17,684 nucleotides of DNA from CAYOSU01 sp964541255 (GTDB lineage: Bacteria > Bacillota > Clostridia > Christensenellales > CAMQZB01), in the NCBI GenBank assembly GCA_964541255.1, contig CAZIPL010000028.1, positions 1-17,684 on the forward strand, in the 5' to 3' direction. Below are positions 1 through 7,833 of this stretch, in pieces (position 1 is the first letter of the stretch; the number at the start of each line of letters is the position of its first letter). The notes under the pieces were generated by a model. That model was not told where the DNA came from, ran no database searches, and saw nothing but the letters and a program-made list of their open reading frames with translations. Both the position numbers and the translations under genes were made by a program.

Positions 1-763
1 TCGTATCGCCGTCAAGCTTAGTGAGAACAACGCCCGTAACATCCAAATCTTCATTGAACTTTTGAGCAACGTTGACGGCTTCTTGTCCCGTCATCGCATC
101 GACCGTCAAAAGTATTTCGCAAGGATTGATTTCTTTTTTAATCCTTTTAAGCTCGTCCATGAGCTTTTCGTCGATTTGCAAACGACCCGCAGTATCTACC
201 AAAAGAATGTCAAACGACTTCTTGTCGGCGTATTTCAACGCCTCTTTGGCAATTTTGACCGGATCGCCTTGTCCCATTTCAAAAACTTCCGTCTTTACGC
301 TTTCGCCAACAATCTTAAGCTGATCGATCGCAGCGGGACGATATACGTCGCATGCGCAAAGAAGAACCTTTTTACCTTGCTTTTGTAAGTAAGCCGAAAG
401 CTTCCCAGCAAGCGTCGTTTTGCCCGCACCTTGAAGACCGCAAAGCATATACACAGAAACGCCTTTATTTGCGTAAGTAAGCTTAGAGTTCGTGCTGCCC
501 ATGAGCTTAACAAGCTCTTCGTTGATTATTTTCACAACTTGCTGCCCGGGAGTCAACGACGTAAGTATCTCTTGACCGACAGCCTTTTCGGAAACTTCCT
601 TGATAAAGTCTTTTACAACCTTATAATTTACGTCAGCTTCTAATAGTGCTATTCGAATTTCCCTCATCGCCTGATTGATTTCAAGCTCGGTAAGCTTACC
701 TCTGTTTTTAAGCTTGGAAAATATATGATTAAGTTTTTCGGATAATCCGTCGAATGTTGCCAA
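1..763 (-). CDS. ffh: Signal recognition particle protein Ffh (SRP54), 5' part; runs off the left edge
   Basis: Ffh is the GTPase of the signal recognition particle. It binds 4.5S/6S RNA and signal peptides and docks with FtsY at the membrane. The window holds 254 codons of a protein usually near 440-450 residues: the helical N domain (about 1-90) and most of the G domain. Visible motifs are G1 GLQGAGKT (109-116), DVYRPAA (139-145), DTAGR (190-194) and TKLDGD (248-253). The rest of the G domain and the methionine-rich M domain lie outside. The start is a TTG at 763: the next residues ATFDGLSEKL match the family N-terminus, no ATG is near, and a perfect GGAGG (770-774) sits 6 bases upstream. 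That site lies inside the last codons of ylxM, whose stop is one base away, so the two are probably translationally coupled. Truncation is only the window edge. Confidence 0.97.
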   Translation of the reverse strand, partial: MATFDGLSEKLNHIFSKLKNRGKLTELEINQAMREIRIALLEADVNYKVVKDFIKEVSEKAVGQEILTSLTPGQQVVKIINEELVKLMGSTNSKLTYANKGVSVYMLCGLQGAGKTTLAGKLSAYLQKQGKKVLLCACDVYRPAAIDQLKIVGESVKTEVFEMGQGDPVKIAKEALKYADKKSFDILLVDTAGRLQIDEKLMDELKRIKKEINPCEILLTVDAMTGQEAVNVAQKFNEDLDVTGVVLTKLDGDT

Positions 764-764
764 A

Positions 765-1076
765 TCAGTCCTCCAAAAGATCTATAATCGCTTTTGCCAC
801 CGTTTTCGTTTCATTTCTTTCATTAAGTTCTTCGGAAAGTTTATAAAAACCTTCTCGCATTTTGACTACTTTAAGTTTTTCCTCAAAATTGGTCAGAATC
901 TTCTCCGAAGACAAAAGGCTGTCGCGAACACTTTGCCGAGAAATCGAAAGCTCGTCGGCAATCTCGCCTAACGACAAATCGTCGTTAAAAGACATCTCGA
1001 CAATCTGCCTTTGACGCTCGGTCAAAAGCTCGCCGTAAACGTCATACAATTCGATTATACGTAAATTCTTTTCCAT
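765..1076 (-). CDS. ylxM: YlxM-family (UPF0122) helix-turn-helix protein, SRP-associated
   Basis: Small helix-turn-helix protein of the YlxM/UPF0122 family, almost always encoded directly before ffh in Gram-positive bacteria and linked to SRP function. It has 103 residues from the chosen ATG at 1076. The start MEKNLRIIELYDVYGELLT and the following RQRQIVEMSF, LSLGEIADELSISRQSV (a sigma-70 region 4-like HTH) match the family. A longer reading from TTG at 1133 adds 19 residues but would be encoded by a promoter -10 box and a hairpin, so I reject it. The ATG is preceded directly by a T-tract with no Shine-Dalgarno sequence, which is odd because its neighbours have good ones. ffh follows after one base. 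Confidence 0.9.
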   Translation of the reverse strand: MEKNLRIIELYDVYGELLTERQRQIVEMSFNDDLSLGEIADELSISRQSVRDSLLSSEKILTNFEEKLKVVKMREGFYKLSEELNERNETKTVAKAIIDLLED

Positions 1077-1115
1077 AAAAACAGTCGGTGTAAAGCTTTC
1101 AAACCTTACACCGAC
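1077..1115 (-). terminator. Intrinsic terminator-like hairpin between ftsY and ylxM, abutting the ylxM start codon
   Basis: On the minus strand GTCGGTGTAA (1115-1106) pairs perfectly with TTACACCGAC (1093-1084). The pairing continues inward through G-U and A-U pairs to about 14 bp with a TGAA-type loop, and TGTTTTT (1083-1077) follows. The ylxM ATG comes next without a gap. It can end the plsX-rnc-smc-ftsY transcript, but it also lies downstream of the ylxM promoter and so may attenuate ylxM-ffh. The T-tract exists only in the minus direction. Confidence 0.8.
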
Positions 1116-1117
1116 AT

Positions 1118-1146
1118 AGTTTACAGAAATCAAACGATATTGTCAA
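1118..1146 (-). promoter_or_regulatory. Sigma-A-type promoter for ylxM-ffh
   Basis: On the minus strand, a perfect TTGACA (1146-1141), a 17-base spacer and TAAACT (1123-1118). A transcript would start near 1111, inside the left arm of the hairpin at 1077-1115, leaving a leader of about 35 bases before the ylxM ATG. The -35 box overlaps an 8-bp inverted repeat, CGATATTG (1135-1142) with CAATATCG (1168-1175), which could be an operator or chance. Confidence 0.7.
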
Positions 1147-1182
1147 GCAATTTATCTCAATATTCAACAATATCGAAATATT

Positions 1183-2076
1183 TTATTCGAAAATCGCATC
1201 GACAAATTCTTCCGAATCAAACTCTTGCAAATCGTCAACACCCTCTCCAAGCCCTACAAAAGCAATCGGAAGAGAATACTCTTTCGACAAAGTAATCGCA
1301 ATTCCTCCTTTCGGAGTGCCGTCAAGCTTTGTCAAAACAACCCCGTCAAGCGAAACCGCCTCATCGAAAGCTTCTACCTGAGACAAAGCGTTTTGCCCAG
1401 TCACCGCATCGATAACGATAAATCTATATACGTTATCAGAATCGACCCCCCTTTCGATAACTCTATTCATTTTTTTAAGCTCTTCCATAAGGTTGGTTTT
1501 GTTATGAAGTCTGCCAGCAGTATCGATTATCAAAACATCGGCATTTCGAGCTTTTGCGGAAGATATTGCGTCGAAAACGACAGCAGACGGATCGGCCCCT
1601 GCTTCGCCTTTAATTATCTTAACTCCGTTTCTGTCCGCCCAAACAGATAGCTGTTCTTTGGCGGCGGCTCTAAACGTATCTGCGGCAGCAACCATAACGC
1701 TCTTTCCTTTACTCTTAAAATAATTGCAAAGCTTTCCTATTGTAGTCGTTTTTCCGACACCGTTGACACCTACAACCATCAAAACGAGCGGATAATTATA
1801 GTTCAAAACGCCGTTTTCGTCAAGAATCGAAACAAGCTCTTCTTTCAACTTGTCTTTTAAAAAAGAAGTATCTTTAATCGAATTGGCAAGCGCGTATTCA
1901 CGCAAGTTTTCGATAATATCGTCAACCGCGGCAACAGACATATCGGACGATATTAAAATATCCTCTAACTCGTCGTAAAAAGAATCATCAACCTTTCCGA
2001 CAAACAAATTCTTAATTTTCGCCCAAAAAGAGATCTTCGTCTTTTTGAGCCCTTTTTCGTAAATATCTTTTTTCAT
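1183..2076 (-). CDS. ftsY: Signal recognition particle receptor FtsY
   Basis: FtsY is the membrane-associated GTPase that receives SRP-ribosome complexes and hands them to the Sec translocon. The 297 residues form a complete NG protein: N domain about 15-95, then G1 GVNGVGKT (103-110), DTFRAAA (133-139), DTAGR (185-189), TKLDG (249-253) and GLGEG (275-279). The acidic A domain found in E. coli is absent, as usual in Gram-positive FtsY; the first 30 residues are lysine-rich with an aromatic FWAKIKNLF stretch that could touch lipid. ATG at 2076 lies 5 bases after the smc stop with no strong ribosome site, suggesting coupling to smc translation. The transcript probably ends at the hairpin before ylxM. 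Confidence 0.97.
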   Translation of the reverse strand: MKKDIYEKGLKKTKISFWAKIKNLFVGKVDDSFYDELEDILISSDMSVAAVDDIIENLREYALANSIKDTSFLKDKLKEELVSILDENGVLNYNYPLVLMVVGVNGVGKTTTIGKLCNYFKSKGKSVMVAAADTFRAAAKEQLSVWADRNGVKIIKGEAGADPSAVVFDAISSAKARNADVLIIDTAGRLHNKTNLMEELKKMNRVIERGVDSDNVYRFIVIDAVTGQNALSQVEAFDEAVSLDGVVLTKLDGTPKGGIAITLSKEYSLPIAFVGLGEGVDDLQEFDSEEFVDAIFE

Positions 2077-2081
2077 ATTAT

Positions 2082-5000
2082 TTATGCAACATCTTCATCC
2101 ATATCTTTTACGTCGGAAAGCTTAACCGAAACGACTTTTGAAACGCCTTTTTCCTGCATCGTAACACCGAACATTCTATCGGCAGCTTCCATAGTGCTCT
2201 TCTTGTGAGTAACCATAATAAACTGCGTATTGCCAGGGAAGTTCTTTATATACCGAGCAAAACGTACGGTATTTACTTCGTCAAGCGCAGACTCGATTTC
2301 GTCCAAAAGACAGAAAGGCATCGGACGAAGCTTCATGATAGAGATTATTATCGCAATAGACGTAAGTGTTTTTTCTCCGCCGGACAAAAGCGTTATGTTT
2401 TGCAAAGATTTTCCGGGCGGCTCAGCCTCTATGTCAACGCCGTAAGAAAGCTTATCTCCGTTGTCGTTCTCGACAAGTTTAAGCTTAGCGTTACCACCGC
2501 CGAAAAGCTCTTTGAACGTTTCTCCGAAATACTCGTTAACTTGCTTAAAGCCCTCGTCGAACTTTGTTCGCATTTCTTCGGCAAGCTCTGAAATAACTTT
2601 ATTCAAGTCGGCTTCGGCTTTTTCCATATCGTTCTTTTGAGAATTCATCTCGTCGTATCTACCGGATAAACCTTTCAAATCCTCGATTGCGTTTACGTTT
2701 ACGCTTCCGAGCTGATAAATCTTGTCTTTAAGTTTTCTAATCTCGCTGTTTGATGAAGAAAGCTTAAATTCGGGATCTTTAAGAGGTAGAGCACTTTCAA
2801 AATCAAGGAAATACTCTTCTTGAAGTTTGTTTTCCAAAACACTCAAATCGGAATCAATCTTATCTCTATCAAACTCGAGATTGACAATCTTGTTTTCGAG
2901 CTTTTGTATCTCAGAAATACACTCGGTACGATTTGCGTCAAGCTCTTTAAGCTTAGCATTTTGCTCTTTCTTGTAATCGTCAATGCCTTTAAGCTTTGCT
3001 TCTACATCTTGAAGTTCTTCCTTAGAAAAGCCCTCTACGTCGATAAGAGTCTCATTGCATTTTTGAATAACGAAAATATTGTTATTTATCGATTCTCTTC
3101 TCGTCTTAATCTGGCGTTCGTACGACTCGCAATCAGACTTTATAGTTTCAACACTGCGCAAAAGTTCGGAAATTTCGGAATTAATACGTACTTCCAAAAC
3201 TCTTTCGGAGTTTACTTCATCGTTTTTCGCCAAAAGCGTAACTCGAAGCGATTCCAAAGCAGCAGCTTCGTTTTTCAAATATTCTTCGTCAAATCCCTCG
3301 CTTTCAACGGTAATTCTTTGTTTTTTGAGTCTTTCGATATCCGCGTCTATTTTCCTTAGCTTCTCATTAAGCGCAATGGATTTTTCGGCACGAAGCTCGA
3401 CTTGAGATTTATTCGAAGTTGACGAACTCTTGAGCGAAGAAATATTTTCCGAAATAGTTGCGATTTTAATCTCGCTTTCTTTGATCTCTCTTTCAAGTGA
3501 TTTGATAGTTGCGACAACGCTTTGGCTTTTCAGCATAGAATTAGCTTTTTTCATATTGAAGCTATTCTCTTTTGCGTTGACTTTATCGATAGAGCTTTCA
3601 AGCTCGGCAATCTCTCTATCATAAGAAAGATAGTTGGTGATTTTAGCTTTCTTTCCTCCGCCAGTAATAGATCCGCCGGTTGCGAATACTTCACCGTCAA
3701 GAGTAACAACCTTAAACGCAGAATTAAACTTTCTCGCTACTTCAGCCGCATTGTCGAGATTATCAACAATCACCGTCGCACCTAAAAGCGAAGAAAATAC
3801 ATTGTCGTATTTACTCGAATATGAAATAAGCTCAGACGCAACGCCGAGAACGCCGTTCATTTTCAAGCAAGCTCTGTTCTCCGCGTTCAAATCTCTACGT
3901 CTCATAAACGGTATAGGCAAAAACGTTACCGTGCCGTACTCTTTTGCTTTTAAATAACGAATCAAATACTTCGCGTCTTCAACATCTCTAACAACGATAT
4001 TTTGCATAGCGTTGCCAAGAGCGGATTCAATCGCAGATTCTAAGTTCTCGGGAACGGTCATAAGGTTAGCGACAACACCCTCGATTCTGTTTTTTACTTC
4101 GAAATTGGTTTTTGAATCGCCCAAAAGCTTTTTGATCGACATCGAGAAGCCTTCGTAGCTTTCCTTCATCTTTTTCAAGAAGTTGATTTGCGAAGTATAT
4201 CCCGCTTTTTTCTTTTCAAACTCGTTTATTAAGTTTGCAGTCATCGAAAGTTCGCTTTCGATATGGCTATGTTCAGCTTCTTTTTCGGTAAGATCGTTTC
4301 TAAGATCCGAAAGATGTTGCGTTTCGATAGTTTTATCGTTTGAAAGCGCAACGATTTTCTTCTCGATATCGGACAATATGTCGTCGCTCGAATTGATTTC
4401 GTTATCGTTGTCTTTGAGAGCCGCTCCCGTATACTCCCTACTTTTTTCAAGAGCAACAAGGTCGTTATCGATAAGAGAAATCTCTTTATTTTTATTTGCT
4501 ATCGCCTCTCTTATGCCGTCAACCTTTTCGGAATACGAAGCAAAATTCGACGATAGTTCGTCCGCTTCTTTAGTAAGAACTGCAAGCTTTTTTGAACAAG
4601 CGGCATACTCGTTCTTCTTTTCTGTTAAATTAAAAGTAATAGTTTTTTTACGTTCTTCGTTTGAAGCGATTCTTTCTTGAAGTTCTTTGATCTCGCTTTC
4701 AAAGGAATTATTCTGAGCAGTCAAAAGATCGATTCTTTGCTTCGACAAATCGTTTGCACTTTCAGCTTTTTCTTTCGCAATCATAAGCTCGAGCTGCTTT
4801 TCATGAAGCTGATTGAGTCTTTCGTCTGCTTTAGAAATAGCGTCGAACGCATCGTTATATTCTTTTTCAAGTACGTCGCCGTTTTCTCGTTTTGCGGCAA
4901 GCTCTTCAGATATTCCCTTGATTTTAAGATTGATTTTTTCTTTATCGCTTTGAACCTGTTCCGTACGATATATAAAACTGTTAACTTCGTTATATTTAAG

Positions 5001-5663
5001 CTTATCTTTCAAATCGAGATATTTTATAGCTTTATCAGCCTGCTCTTTCATAGGTTCGAGCTGTCTTTCTATTTCGGTAAGAATATCTCTATATCTTGTT
5101 AAGTTTTCTTTTGTTCTCGAAAGCTTTCTTTCGGCTTCGGTCTTCTTTTGTTTTGCTCCTGCTATTCCCGTAGCTTCGTCGAAAATCACTCTACGCTCTT
5201 CAGGACGCAATGAAATAAACTGCTCGACTCTTCCTTGTCCGATTATGGAATATCCATCTCGACCAATCTGTGCGGTTCTAAGCAATTCTCCAATATCTTT
5301 CAATCGACAAACGTTCTTATTAAGATAATATTCGCTCTCGCCCGAGCGATAAAGCTTTCTTGTTATGACGACTTCGTCATATTCGAGCGGAAGAGTTTTG
5401 TCGGTGTTATCGAAAAACAATGATACTTCGCAATAAGAAAGCGATTTCTCTTTTTCGGTACCGTTAAAGATGACGTCTTGCATAACGCTACCGCGAAGAG
5501 TTTTTGCGCTTTGTTCACCCATTACCCATCTGATTGCGTCGGCAATATTACTCTTGCCGCAACCGTTAGGCCCGACAATAGCCGTTATTCCATCATCGAA
5601 AACTATTTCGGTTCTGTCCTTAAAGGATTTGAACCCGTATATTTCAAGCTTTTTGAGTTTCAA
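2082..5663 (-). CDS. smc: Chromosome segregation/condensation protein SMC
   Basis: SMC dimers with ScpA/ScpB organise the chromosome by loop extrusion. This is a full-length 1193-residue protein. The N-terminal ATPase half has Walker A GPNGCGKS (31-38). Coiled coils span about 170-500 and 680-1020, and the hinge is about 503-670 with the glycine-rich end GGSITGGG. The C-terminal half has the ABC signature LSGGEKT (1093-1099), Walker B FCLLDE (1117-1122, catalytic Glu 1122) and D-loop SALDEVN. The start is a TTG at 5663: it gives the family N-terminus MKLKKLEIYGFKSF and has AGGGAG about 7 bases upstream. The first 20 bases overlap the end of rnc. scpA and scpB are not in the window. Confidence 0.98.
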   Translation of the reverse strand: MKLKKLEIYGFKSFKDRTEIVFDDGITAIVGPNGCGKSNIADAIRWVMGEQSAKTLRGSVMQDVIFNGTEKEKSLSYCEVSLFFDNTDKTLPLEYDEVVITRKLYRSGESEYYLNKNVCRLKDIGELLRTAQIGRDGYSIIGQGRVEQFISLRPEERRVIFDEATGIAGAKQKKTEAERKLSRTKENLTRYRDILTEIERQLEPMKEQADKAIKYLDLKDKLKYNEVNSFIYRTEQVQSDKEKINLKIKGISEELAAKRENGDVLEKEYNDAFDAISKADERLNQLHEKQLELMIAKEKAESANDLSKQRIDLLTAQNNSFESEIKELQERIASNEERKKTITFNLTEKKNEYAACSKKLAVLTKEADELSSNFASYSEKVDGIREAIANKNKEISLIDNDLVALEKSREYTGAALKDNDNEINSSDDILSDIEKKIVALSNDKTIETQHLSDLRNDLTEKEAEHSHIESELSMTANLINEFEKKKAGYTSQINFLKKMKESYEGFSMSIKKLLGDSKTNFEVKNRIEGVVANLMTVPENLESAIESALGNAMQNIVVRDVEDAKYLIRYLKAKEYGTVTFLPIPFMRRRDLNAENRACLKMNGVLGVASELISYSSKYDNVFSSLLGATVIVDNLDNAAEVARKFNSAFKVVTLDGEVFATGGSITGGGKKAKITNYLSYDREIAELESSIDKVNAKENSFNMKKANSMLKSQSVVATIKSLEREIKESEIKIATISENISSLKSSSTSNKSQVELRAEKSIALNEKLRKIDADIERLKKQRITVESEGFDEEYLKNEAAALESLRVTLLAKNDEVNSERVLEVRINSEISELLRSVETIKSDCESYERQIKTRRESINNNIFVIQKCNETLIDVEGFSKEELQDVEAKLKGIDDYKKEQNAKLKELDANRTECISEIQKLENKIVNLEFDRDKIDSDLSVLENKLQEEYFLDFESALPLKDPEFKLSSSNSEIRKLKDKIYQLGSVNVNAIEDLKGLSGRYDEMNSQKNDMEKAEADLNKVISELAEEMRTKFDEGFKQVNEYFGETFKELFGGGNAKLKLVENDNGDKLSYGVDIEAEPPGKSLQNITLLSGGEKTLTSIAIIISIMKLRPMPFCLLDEIESALDEVNTVRFARYIKNFPGNTQFIMVTHKKSTMEAADRMFGVTMQEKGVSKVVSVKLSDVKDMDEDVA

Positions 5664-6372
5664 TTGCTCTCTCCCTTAAAATTTTTAATGCCTTACCAGC
5701 CGCGGCTCTTTGAGCTTCTTTCTTGTTTTGCCCGGAGCCTTCACTTAATACTTTCCCTCCGACCTTGCAGCATTCGGTAAAGATCGGATTGTGATCTTCT
5801 CCTGTTTTTTCCAACAGTATATATTCGACAGTGCCGAGCTTATATTTTTGAACGTATTCTTGAAGCGACGTTTTGACATCCTCTTTATATACGCTATCGA
5901 TAGATACGTTCGTCAATTTATTTCCGAGAATCCTCAGAATAAACTTTTTCGCCTCTACCATTCCTCCGTCGATATAAATAGCACCTATTATCGCTTCTAC
6001 GATGTCGGCATAAATTTTTCTGCCGACCAAGCCGCTTTTTTTGTCGAAGCTGAAAAAAGCAAACTTATTGATTTTAAAATCAAAGCATGTTTCGTATAAC
6101 GAATTAGTCGAAACGATATTTGCCCTAACCTTACTTAAGTTGCCCTCCGTAAATGTTTTGTGTCCTAAAACAAGCTGTTCGGCAACAACGAAATTTAATA
6201 TCGAATCGCCCAAAAACTCAAGACGTTCGTTATCTTTCTTTTTATGAATATGTGCAAACGAAGAATGTGTCAAACCTCGCAAAAGATATTCTTTGTCTTT
6301 GAAAGTATATCCTATCGCTTCTTCGGCGAGTTTAATCATTTCTTCGTTATTCTCTCCGCTTAATTTATCCAT
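5644..6372 (-). CDS. rnc: Ribonuclease III
   Basis: Double-strand-specific endoribonuclease that processes rRNA precursors, SRP RNA and some mRNAs. It has 242 residues, normal for Gram-positive RNase III. The catalytic domain (about 10-155) carries the signature NERLEFLGDS (48-57, metal ligands Glu52 and Asp56) and YADIVEAIIGA (121-131, Asp123 and Glu126). A dsRNA-binding domain follows at about 165-235. The ATG at 6372 shares one base with the plsX stop (TGATG), and the C-terminal 20 bases overlap smc, so plsX, rnc and smc are tightly coupled. The rnc-smc-ftsY order is conserved in Bacillota; here no acpP separates plsX from rnc. Confidence 0.97.
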   Translation of the reverse strand: MDKLSGENNEEMIKLAEEAIGYTFKDKEYLLRGLTHSSFAHIHKKKDNERLEFLGDSILNFVVAEQLVLGHKTFTEGNLSKVRANIVSTNSLYETCFDFKINKFAFFSFDKKSGLVGRKIYADIVEAIIGAIYIDGGMVEAKKFILRILGNKLTNVSIDSVYKEDVKTSLQEYVQKYKLGTVEYILLEKTGEDHNPIFTECCKVGGKVLSEGSGQNKKEAQRAAAGKALKILRERAIETQKA

Positions 6373-7370
6373 CAGAGCACCAGCCTCTTTTTGATTTCGT
6401 CGATATATCCCGACTTATATAAATTATACGTCTGATTTATTGCAGCCTCAACAGCATCGGCTTTCGACGAACCGTGCCCTTTTACTACAACCTTTTCGAC
6501 GCCGAGCAAAACAGCTCCGCCGAGCTTATTGTAATCGAGCTTATTCTTCAGTTCATTGAAAGTAGGCTTCATCAAAAGCGCACCGATTTTTGAAAGGAAA
6601 CGGCTCTTTATTCCCGCTTTCAAAAATTTCATTACGGTCGAAATAGCACCTTCCGTACTCTTCAGTGCGACGTTGCCGTCAAATCCGTCGGCAACGATTA
6701 CATCATAATCACCAGATAAAATATCCCTTGCCTCCATATTACCGACAAAGTTAATATCGCAATGCGCTTTTATAAGCTCAAAAGCGGCTTTCGTTAAAGT
6801 GCTACCTTTATGATCCTCCGTACCGTTCGAAAGAATAGCAACTTTAGGAGCTTGTATTCCCTCTGACATCGACATAAATGAAGATCCCATAATGGCAAAC
6901 TGCTCTAAATATTCCGGCTTACAATCGGTATTTGCTCCTAAATCAAGTAAAAGCGTTTTGCCGTTTTTTAAATTAGGAATAGTCGTGCAAAGGCAAGGAC
7001 GTTGAACGCCTTTTATTCTGCCGATTTTGAATATCGCGCCTGTCAAGTTTGCTCCCGTCGAGCCGCAAGAAAAATACCCTACTATATCATCGCGCTTTTT
7101 GGTTTCTTCTAAACCTACGACAATCGATGAATTCTTTTTCTTTCTTATCGCATCGGTAGGAGATTCGTTATTCGATATAACTTCGTCAGCTTCTATAATC
7201 TCGACATAATCTTTATCATAAGAATACTTCGAAAGCTCCGATTCGATAGCTTCTTTATTTCCGACAAACGCAATACCGAATTCTTTCTTTTTCAATGCAT
7301 TTATGCCGCCCTTAATAATTTCAGACGGAGAATTATCGCCGCCAAAAGCGTCAACCGCAATTTTAATCAT
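6372..7370 (-). CDS. plsX: Phosphate acyltransferase PlsX
   Basis: PlsX converts acyl-ACP and phosphate to acyl-phosphate, the donor used by PlsY in the first step of phospholipid synthesis; it is a peripheral membrane enzyme. The 332 residues match the family length. Visible are the N-terminal IKIAVDAFGGDNSP, GYFSCGSTGANL (98-109), LLLDLGANTDCKPEYL and the C-terminal GNMEARDI with VADGFDGNVALKSTEG. The Met usually found in DAMGGD is Phe here, a mild change. ATG at 7370 has only a weak GGGG ribosome site 6 bases upstream. A promoter at 7419-7447 heads this plsX-rnc-smc-ftsY unit. I looked for a FapR-type operator and saw none that was convincing. Confidence 0.96.
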   Translation of the reverse strand: MIKIAVDAFGGDNSPSEIIKGGINALKKKEFGIAFVGNKEAIESELSKYSYDKDYVEIIEADEVISNNESPTDAIRKKKNSSIVVGLEETKKRDDIVGYFSCGSTGANLTGAIFKIGRIKGVQRPCLCTTIPNLKNGKTLLLDLGANTDCKPEYLEQFAIMGSSFMSMSEGIQAPKVAILSNGTEDHKGSTLTKAAFELIKAHCDINFVGNMEARDILSGDYDVIVADGFDGNVALKSTEGAISTVMKFLKAGIKSRFLSKIGALLMKPTFNELKNKLDYNKLGGAVLLGVEKVVVKGHGSSKADAVEAAINQTYNLYKSGYIDEIKKRLVL

Positions 7371-7418
7371 GTTGTACCCCGAATTTGCTTATTGAGTAAA
7401 CTACCCTATTATCAAATT

Positions 7419-7447
7419 ATTATACAGCATGTTTCGTTTTTTCGCAA
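7419..7447 (-). promoter_or_regulatory. Sigma-A-type promoter for plsX-rnc-smc-ftsY
   Basis: Minus strand TTGCGA (7447-7442), 17-base spacer and a perfect TATAAT (7424-7419). The start would be near 7412, giving a leader of about 42 bases to the plsX ATG. Confidence 0.65.
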
Positions 7448-7508
7448 ACGATTTAGATATTTCTTGATAGTTAAACTAAAAAAATAAAAACTAAAACATT
7501 TTCTACAT

Positions 7509-7537
7509 AAAAATAGACCGAACAATCCGTTCGGTCT
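7509..7537 (-). terminator. Intrinsic terminator after rpmF
   Basis: A perfect 9-bp inverted repeat, AGACCGAAC (7515-7523) and GTTCGGTCT (7529-7537), with a 5-base loop. On the minus strand it is followed by ATTTTT. It starts about 20 bases after the rpmF stop and separates ackA-rpmF from plsX. The plus side also has TATTTTT, so it could work both ways, but no plus-strand gene enters it. Confidence 0.85.
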
Positions 7538-7557
7538 TATTTTTGTTACATTAAAAA

Positions 7558-7746
7558 TTAGTCCTTTTTCTCTTCCGTAGAAACAACCTGATCGCCATCA
7601 TAATATCCGCAAGCTGGGCATACTCTGTGCGCTTGTTTCAACTCGTGGCAATGAGGACATTCCACAAGTGCCGGTGCAGATAATTTCCAATTTGCAAAAC
7701 GAGTGTTTCCTCTCTGCTTAGAAACTTTTCTTTTTGGTACTGCCAT
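7558..7746 (-). CDS. rpmF: 50S ribosomal protein L32, zinc-binding form
   Basis: Structural protein of the large ribosomal subunit. It has 62 residues starting MAVPKRKVSKQRGNTRF, the L32 N-terminus. Four cysteines, C30-x2-C33 and C43-x2-C46, form a zinc ribbon, so this is the zinc-binding form and not the cysteine-free paralogue some bacteria use under zinc limitation. An ideal ribosome site, AAGGAGGTG, lies about 10 bases before the ATG. It has its own strong promoter (7795-7823) and a terminator right after it. In many Bacillota a DUF177 (YceD/YlbN) gene stands directly before rpmF; here ackA does, with no room for it. Confidence 0.97.
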   Translation of the reverse strand: MAVPKRKVSKQRGNTRFANWKLSAPALVECPHCHELKQAHRVCPACGYYDGDQVVSTEEKKD

Positions 7747-7794
7747 ATATATTGCACCTCCTTAAGTGTGTGTTCTTTCTTAAAAACCTAAATT

Positions 7795-7823
7795 AGTATA
7801 TAGGAATTTTTTGTCTTTGTCAA
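7795..7823 (-). promoter_or_regulatory. Strong sigma-A-type promoter for rpmF
   Basis: Minus strand TTGACA (7823-7818), a 17-base spacer and TATACT (7800-7795), close to consensus. It begins only about 10 bases after the ackA stop codon. The start would be near 7788, with a leader of about 42 bases ending in the AAGGAGGTG ribosome site. Confidence 0.8.
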
Positions 7824-7833
7824 ACGATTTTAA

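Noticed and set aside
1077..1133. Upstream TTG start for ylxM adding 19 residues
   Set aside because: The extension is encoded by a promoter -10 box and a terminator-like hairpin and is absent from the family.
2205..5102. Plus-strand open frames opposite smc, the longest 179 codons at 2820-3359
   Set aside because: They lie antisense to a complete smc, are hydrophobic and low in complexity as expected from reversed coiled-coil codons, and have no ribosome sites or family motifs.
7371..7500. FapR-like operator before plsX
   Set aside because: Short AGTTTAACT-type symmetry is present, but no clear match to a known operator could be made.
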